From assembly GCF_013409305.1 (NCBI RefSeq), contig NZ_JACBZJ010000001.1, positions 2,170,001 through 2,234,000 on the forward strand: a stretch of DNA of 64,000 nt, written 5' to 3'. Below are positions 62,150 through 64,000 of this stretch, one piece after another. The notes beneath the pieces were generated by a model. That model saw only the letters and a program-made list of their open reading frames with translations. It was not told the origin of the DNA and did not search any database. The DNA comes from Cellulomonas soli (GTDB lineage Bacteria > Actinomycetota > Actinomycetes > Actinomycetales > Cellulomonadaceae). A program made the translations under genes and the position numbers. Numbering within the stretch: the stretch's first letter is position 1; every line of letters starts with the position of its first letter.

Positions 62150-63154
62150 ATGGCACGCACCGAGGACCCCCGCACCGCACCGTCGATCCGCTGGGGCATC
62201 CTCGGCGCCGGCAACATCGCGTCGAGCTTCGCCCAGGCGGTCAACGCGCACACCCGCGCCCAGCTCGTGGCCGTCGGCTCGCGCAACCGCGACCGGTCCG
62301 AGCGGTTCGCCACCGCGCACGGCATCCCGACCACCCACATCGGCTACCGCGACCTCGTCGAGGACCCGCACGTCGACGTCGTGTACGTCGCGACGCCGCA
62401 CTCCGAGCACCTCGAGCACGCCCTGCTGGCCATCAAGGCGGGCAAGCACGTGCTCGTCGAGAAGGCCTTCACGCGCAACGCCGGCGAGGCCGCGCAGGTG
62501 CTCGACGCCGCACGCGAGGCCGGGGTCTTCGCGATGGAGGCGATGTGGACGCGGTTCCTGCCGCACGTCGCCGCGCTGCACCAGGTCATCGACGCCGGCG
62601 AGATCGGCGACATCGTCAACATCTCCGCCGACCACGGCCAGTTCTTCCCGTTCAACCCGGCCAGCCGCCTGTACGACCCCGCGCTGGCCGGCGGCGCGCT
62701 GCTCGACCTGGGCGTGTACCCGGTGTCGTTCGCGCACGACTTCCTCGGGGTGCCCACGGCCGTGCAGGCCGCCGGTGCGCTGACCGAGACCGGGGTCGAC
62801 GGGCAGATCTCCATCGCCCTGAGCTACCCGGGCGGGGCGCAGGCCACGCTGTCGACGACCCTGTGGGCCAAGACGCCGACGACCGCGTCGATCTCGGGCA
62901 CCGAGGGGTGGATCGAGGTCGCGGGCAGCTTCTACGGGCCCACCTCCTTCCGGGTGGTGCGTCGTGACGGGCGCACGTGGACGTTCGACCAGCCGGGGGA
63001 GAAGGGTCTGCAGTACGAGGCCGCCGAGGTGGCCCGTCGGGTCGCCGCGGGCGAGCACGAGAGCCCGTTGATGTCCTGGGACGGCACGCTCGAGGTCATG
63101 CGCACGCTCGACGAGATCCGTGCGCAGGCCGGCGTGGTGTACCCGGGGGAGTGA
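62150..63154 (+). CDS. Gfo/Idh/MocA-family oxidoreductase
   Basis: The 334-residue protein has the N-terminal Rossmann motif RWGILGAGNIASSFAQAV, the EKP-like segment HVLVEKAFTRNAGEAA (EKA in place of the common EKP), and the C-terminal sheet region with GGALLDLGVYPVSFAHDFLG. Relatives oxidise sugars or polyols with NAD(P), for example trans-1,2-dihydrobenzene-1,2-diol or D-xylose dehydrogenase-like enzymes. Its stop overlaps the GTG of tmk (GTGA). Confidence 0.9.
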   Translation: MARTEDPRTAPSIRWGILGAGNIASSFAQAVNAHTRAQLVAVGSRNRDRSERFATAHGIPTTHIGYRDLVEDPHVDVVYVATPHSEHLEHALLAIKAGKHVLVEKAFTRNAGEAAQVLDAAREAGVFAMEAMWTRFLPHVAALHQVIDAGEIGDIVNISADHGQFFPFNPASRLYDPALAGGALLDLGVYPVSFAHDFLGVPTAVQAAGALTETGVDGQISIALSYPGGAQATLSTTLWAKTPTTASISGTEGWIEVAGSFYGPTSFRVVRRDGRTWTFDQPGEKGLQYEAAEVARRVAAGEHESPLMSWDGTLEVMRTLDEIRAQAGVVYPGE

Positions 63155-63867
63155 GCGTGCCGCACCCGCTCCACGCCGGGCCCGGCCTGTTCGTCTCGCT
63201 CGAGGGCGGTGACGGTGCCGGCAAGTCCACCCAGTCGCGCCTGCTCGGCGAGTGGCTGCGGTCCCTCGGTCACGAGGTCGTGCTGACCCGCGAACCCGGC
63301 GGGACGGCGCTCGGTCAGATGCTGCGGGACGCCGTGCTGCACGGGGACCACGTCGACGCGCGCACCGAGGCGCTGCTCTACGCGACCGACCGCGCGCACC
63401 ACGTGGCCTCGCTCGTGCGACCCGCGCTCGAGCGGGGAGCCGTCGTCGTCACCGACCGGTACCTGGACTCCTCCGTCGCCTACCAGGGCACGGGGCGCGA
63501 CCTCGGGGCCGACGAGGTCGAGCAGCTGTCGCTGTGGGCGGTGCGTGGGCTGCTGCCTGCGGTGACCGTGCTGCTGGACCTCGACCCGGTGCTCGGCCGT
63601 GCCCGGCTCACCGGCGACCCCGACCGGCTCGAGCGCGCAGGGGACGAGTTCCACCGGCGGACCCGGGAGGCGTTCCTCGGTCGCGCTGCCGCCGATCCGG
63701 CGCGGTGGCTCGTGCTCGACGCGACGAGGCCGGTCGACGAGCTGGCGGCGGCGATCCGCGAGCGGGTGACGGCTGCGCTCGCGGTCGCGGCGACGCTGCC
63801 GGCGGTAGGTGCGGGCGGCGCGGACGCCGACGGTGGCACGACGGGTCTGCCGGCACCGGTCGCCTGA
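63151..63867 (+). CDS. tmk: Thymidylate kinase
   Basis: The 238-residue protein has the P-loop LEGGDGAGKSTQSRLLGEW, the DR motif VVVTDRYLDSSVAYQGTGRD, the nucleotide-binding LTREPGGTALGQML, and a LID-like segment ERAGDEFHRRTREAFL. It phosphorylates dTMP to dTDP. The GTG at 63151 overlaps the stop of the oxidoreductase gene by four bases; a GTG at 63157 is the alternative. The C-terminus carries an extra Gly/Ala-rich tail of about 25 residues. The usual partner holB does not follow. Confidence 0.94.
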   Translation: MSVPHPLHAGPGLFVSLEGGDGAGKSTQSRLLGEWLRSLGHEVVLTREPGGTALGQMLRDAVLHGDHVDARTEALLYATDRAHHVASLVRPALERGAVVVTDRYLDSSVAYQGTGRDLGADEVEQLSLWAVRGLLPAVTVLLDLDPVLGRARLTGDPDRLERAGDEFHRRTREAFLGRAAADPARWLVLDATRPVDELAAAIRERVTAALAVAATLPAVGAGGADADGGTTGLPAPVA

Positions 63868-63886
63868 CCGGGAGGGGCGGCCCCGT

Positions 63887-63946
63887 CCTGACCCGTCACG
63901 CCCGACACGTCCGGGGGCGACCGCGCCCGGGTGAGGTCGGGTCAGG
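63887..63946. terminator. Possible bidirectional terminator after tmk
   Basis: CCTGACCC (63887-63894) pairs with GGGTCAGG (63939-63946) around an inner CCGGG/CCCGG hairpin (63911-63930). The right arm includes the stop of the convergent gene. Confidence 0.45.
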
Positions 63947-64000
63947 GCGCGTCGGGCAGGTGCACCGTGAAGCACGCGCCACCCTCGGGTGCGGCACCGG
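63942..64000 (-). CDS. C-terminal end of a probable histidine kinase, cut by the window edge
   Basis: Read on the minus strand from the right edge, the last 19 residues are AAPEGGACFTVHLPDAP preceded by one Gly, ending at a TGA at 63944-63942. The GGACFTVHLP pattern is the usual end of a histidine kinase ATPase domain (GGTxFxxxLP). Only the end is visible, so the family call is tentative. Confidence 0.5.
   Translation of the reverse strand, partial: GAAPEGGACFTVHLPDAP

Overview
The window is high-GC DNA from an actinobacterium. Many genes start with GTG, intergenic gaps are short, and markers such as ClpC with two N-terminal repeats, DisA next to RadA, a TopA with a C-terminal repeat tail and lysine-rich end, and many arabinose- or glucan-active enzymes suggest Cellulomonas or a close relative. 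That is an inference from gene content; no rRNA, tRNA or CRISPR array was found. At least ten genes have a TANNNT hexamer only 6-7 bases before the start codon, which points to leaderless transcripts, a known actinobacterial habit.

Layout. Positions 1-4240 look like an accessory segment. It holds a truncated hypothetical gene, a second hypothetical gene, a coupled two-gene membrane module with a large unrecognised external domain, and relics of two different IS3-family elements. The ordinary chromosome resumes with a MarR/MFS pair (4.2-6.1 kb), a thioesterase and two tandem paralogous lipoproteins. From 8.5 to 12.5 kb there is a LacI-type regulator, a small basic protein with a strong promoter, and a GH127 beta-L-arabinofuranosidase whose upstream region carries a LacI-type operator. 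clpC follows, then an IS30-family element (15353-16824) and a secreted GH64 beta-1,3-glucanase with a ricin-type lectin domain.

From 18.8 to 34.9 kb lie a C39-like peptidase fused to a MIR-type lectin region, an amidohydrolase, an AI-2E permease, an AbgT transporter with a TetR regulator, leucyl aminopeptidase, an SLC13-type permease, a GH51 alpha-L-arabinofuranosidase, gamma-glutamyltransferase, TrmL, a 2H phosphoesterase and two secreted proteins of unknown role. From 35 to 42 kb are an aldo-keto reductase, an alpha/beta hydrolase, RecQ, an SDR enzyme and an arsenic cassette (arsM divergent from arsR and an ArsN-like acetyltransferase). The glycerol genes glpD-glpF-glpK (42.1-46.3 kb) face a SorC-type regulator. 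The remainder carries N-acetylglutamate synthase, a cupin, MutY, DisA, RadA, a two-component system, a STAS protein, a PAP2 phosphatase, TopA, a Gfo/Idh oxidoreductase, thymidylate kinase and the tail of a probable histidine kinase.

The most striking observation is that the IS30 element sits exactly in the tetraloop of a 21-bp terminator hairpin downstream of clpC, flanked by a 3-bp CGT duplication. Removing the element and one CGT copy restores the hairpin with a GTAA loop. Other points worth following are the arsM/arsR/arsN unit, a three-way-junction-like intergenic structure at 20.1 kb, the peptidase-MIR fusion, and candidate operators for GH127, GH51, the glp genes and arsR.
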